Shown one piece after another: positions 14,339 through 15,329 of a stretch of 15,329 nucleotides of DNA. The number at the start of each line of letters is the position of its first letter. Position 1 is the first letter of the stretch. Both the position numbers and the translations under genes were made by a program. The DNA is from JAZFYD01 sp036443405 (GTDB lineage Bacteria; Planctomycetota; PLA2): NCBI GenBank assembly GCA_036443405.1, contig JAZFYD010000019.1, forward strand, positions 1 through 15,329, given 5' to 3'. The notes beneath the pieces were generated by a model. That model had not been told where the DNA came from, searched no databases, and was given only the letters and a program-made list of their open reading frames with translations.

Positions 14339-15329
14339 ATGACCCTGCGCAGCCCTTCATTCTGGATCGCGGTGCTCTCCACCGGCGTCGTGCTGTTCGT
14401 CGCCTACGGCTACCTGAACCGCACCTCCCCCGGCCCGCTCACGACCGTGCACGCGCGCATCGACTCGTTAGGCGGCGCCGGCAGCTGTTCGAACTGCCAC
14501 GGCGGCTGGTTCGAAAGCATGACCGACGCGTGCCTCGAGTGCCACCAGCCGATCGGAGACCAGATCGAGGAACGCATCGGATTGCACGGCGCCCTTCCGC
14601 CGAAGCAAGCCAAGCAGTGCGCGGCGTGCCACAGCGATCATCGCGGCGGGAGCTTCGCGATCGTCAACCGCGTCAGCTTCCAGCTCGCGGGCATCGACGA
14701 TCCGCAGAAGTTCGATCACCAACTCGTCGGCTTCGCGATGGCGGGTCGCCATACCGAGTTGTCGTGCGAGAAGTGCCACGAACACGCCGACGTCCAACCG
14801 CTGCCCGAGGGCGCGGGGCGCTTCGTCGGCCTCGACAAGGATTGCTCGAACTGCCACGAGGACGCGCACGAAGGCCGGATGAAACTCGCCTGCGCAAGCT
14901 GCCACGGGCAGGTCGCGTTCGACCAGTTCGACTCGCTTGGCCACGAGAAGTTCCTGCCGCTGACCGGCGGGCACGCCGCGCTGGAATGCCGCGAGTGCCA
15001 CGCCAAGGACAACACCCATTCCCTCGAAGCGCTCGGCCGCGGCCGCCGCAAGAACGCCCGCCGATGCCTCGACTGCCACGAGTCACCGCACGACGAGGGG
15101 TTCGTGACGCGCGTGGCCGTCAGCGCGCGCGAGGATCGCGGCGCGAGCTGCGCGGTGTGCCACCGGGCGGAACACGAGACGTTCCGCGATGGCGTCACGA
15201 CGACGGCCGCGCAGCACGCCCAGTCGGGTTTCTCCCTCGCACTCCCGCACGACGTCGCGAAGTGCGAGGAGTGCCACTCGGCCGAGCTGGAAACGTTCGC
15301 CGAGCGCTACCCGGGGCGCACGGCCGACG
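14339..15329 (+). CDS. Multihaem cytochrome c (at least ten CXXCH), 3' end outside window
   Basis: The frame opens at ATG 14339, one base after the upstream stop, and stays open for 330 codons to the window edge. A single hydrophobic segment (8-24) with no clear cleavage site suggests a membrane-anchored periplasmic protein. Ten CXXCH haem-c sites are present, with first cysteines at residues 50, 65, 94, 143, 169, 185, 217, 243, 271 and 309. Many additional His residues (such as 83, 101, 138, 149, 177, 202, 212, 227, 250, 279, 293 and 304) could act as distal ligands. The spacing looks like cytochrome c3/c7-type repeated modules. Tight coupling to the di-haem b fusion gene suggests that it receives electrons from, or feeds, that protein. 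The terminal acceptor is unknown, and more haem sites may lie beyond the edge. Confidence 0.93.
   Translation, partial: MTLRSPSFWIAVLSTGVVLFVAYGYLNRTSPGPLTTVHARIDSLGGAGSCSNCHGGWFESMTDACLECHQPIGDQIEERIGLHGALPPKQAKQCAACHSDHRGGSFAIVNRVSFQLAGIDDPQKFDHQLVGFAMAGRHTELSCEKCHEHADVQPLPEGAGRFVGLDKDCSNCHEDAHEGRMKLACASCHGQVAFDQFDSLGHEKFLPLTGGHAALECRECHAKDNTHSLEALGRGRRKNARRCLDCHESPHDEGFVTRVAVSAREDRGASCAVCHRAEHETFRDGVTTTAAQHAQSGFSLALPHDVAKCEECHSAELETFAERYPGRTAD

Noticed and set aside
14468..15079. Minus-strand open frames opposite the multihaem cytochrome
   Set aside because: The plus strand there encodes ten regularly placed CXXCH motifs; the antisense frames have no domain and are a by-product of the repeated Cys/His codons.

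Overview
The window is GC-rich (about two-thirds G+C in most genes) bacterial DNA with densely packed genes on both strands. No RNA gene, insertion sequence or CRISPR array was found. A membrane-bound Hanks-type kinase, an ECF-like sigma factor with a membrane-anchored tail, NHL and DUF547 proteins, and a multihaem cytochrome partnered with a fused ferredoxin/flavin/cytochrome b protein suggest a planctomycete or another large-genome, respiratory Gram-negative-type lineage such as Myxococcota. That placement is inference from gene style only.

Positions 1-4723 are read on the minus strand. A probable lipoprotein gene (4280-4723) and a polytopic membrane serine/threonine kinase (2720-4273) form one unit. 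They are followed by korA (638-2632) and korB (from 635, leaving the window at its left edge), the two subunits of a 2-oxoacid:ferredoxin oxidoreductase, most likely the 2-oxoglutarate enzyme. A divergent intergenic region (4724-4837) separates this block from the plus-strand genes.

Positions 4838-9019 are read on the plus strand: a secreted DUF547 protein, a membrane-anchored NHL-repeat beta-propeller, a sigma-70 family factor with a C-terminal transmembrane helix, a small exported CxxC/CxxC protein with a C-terminal membrane anchor, and an orphan cytoplasmic protein of visibly lower GC with the strongest Shine-Dalgarno sequence seen here. A set of GC-palindromic tandem repeats that can form a terminator follows the orphan. 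Next come an atypical SDR (9119-10105, +) and a convergent GNAT acetyltransferase (10166-10705, -). Beside the GNAT gene lies a decayed fragment of a second, unrelated GNAT gene. A DUF2959 coiled-coil lipoprotein gene lies at 11102-11890.

The right end is the most interesting part. A 748-residue protein (12091-14337) fuses an N-terminal membrane anchor, a di-cluster ferredoxin domain, an FAD/NAD(P)-binding reductase and a five-helix membrane domain. Two of those helices each carry an H-x13-H pair. One base after its stop begins a multihaem cytochrome c with at least ten CXXCH motifs, which runs off the right edge. Together they look like a compact conduit that moves electrons from cytoplasmic NAD(P)H or ferredoxin, through FAD, Fe-S and two b haems, to a periplasmic cytochrome wire. 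KorAB upstream would produce reduced ferredoxin, but a direct link is only a hypothesis.
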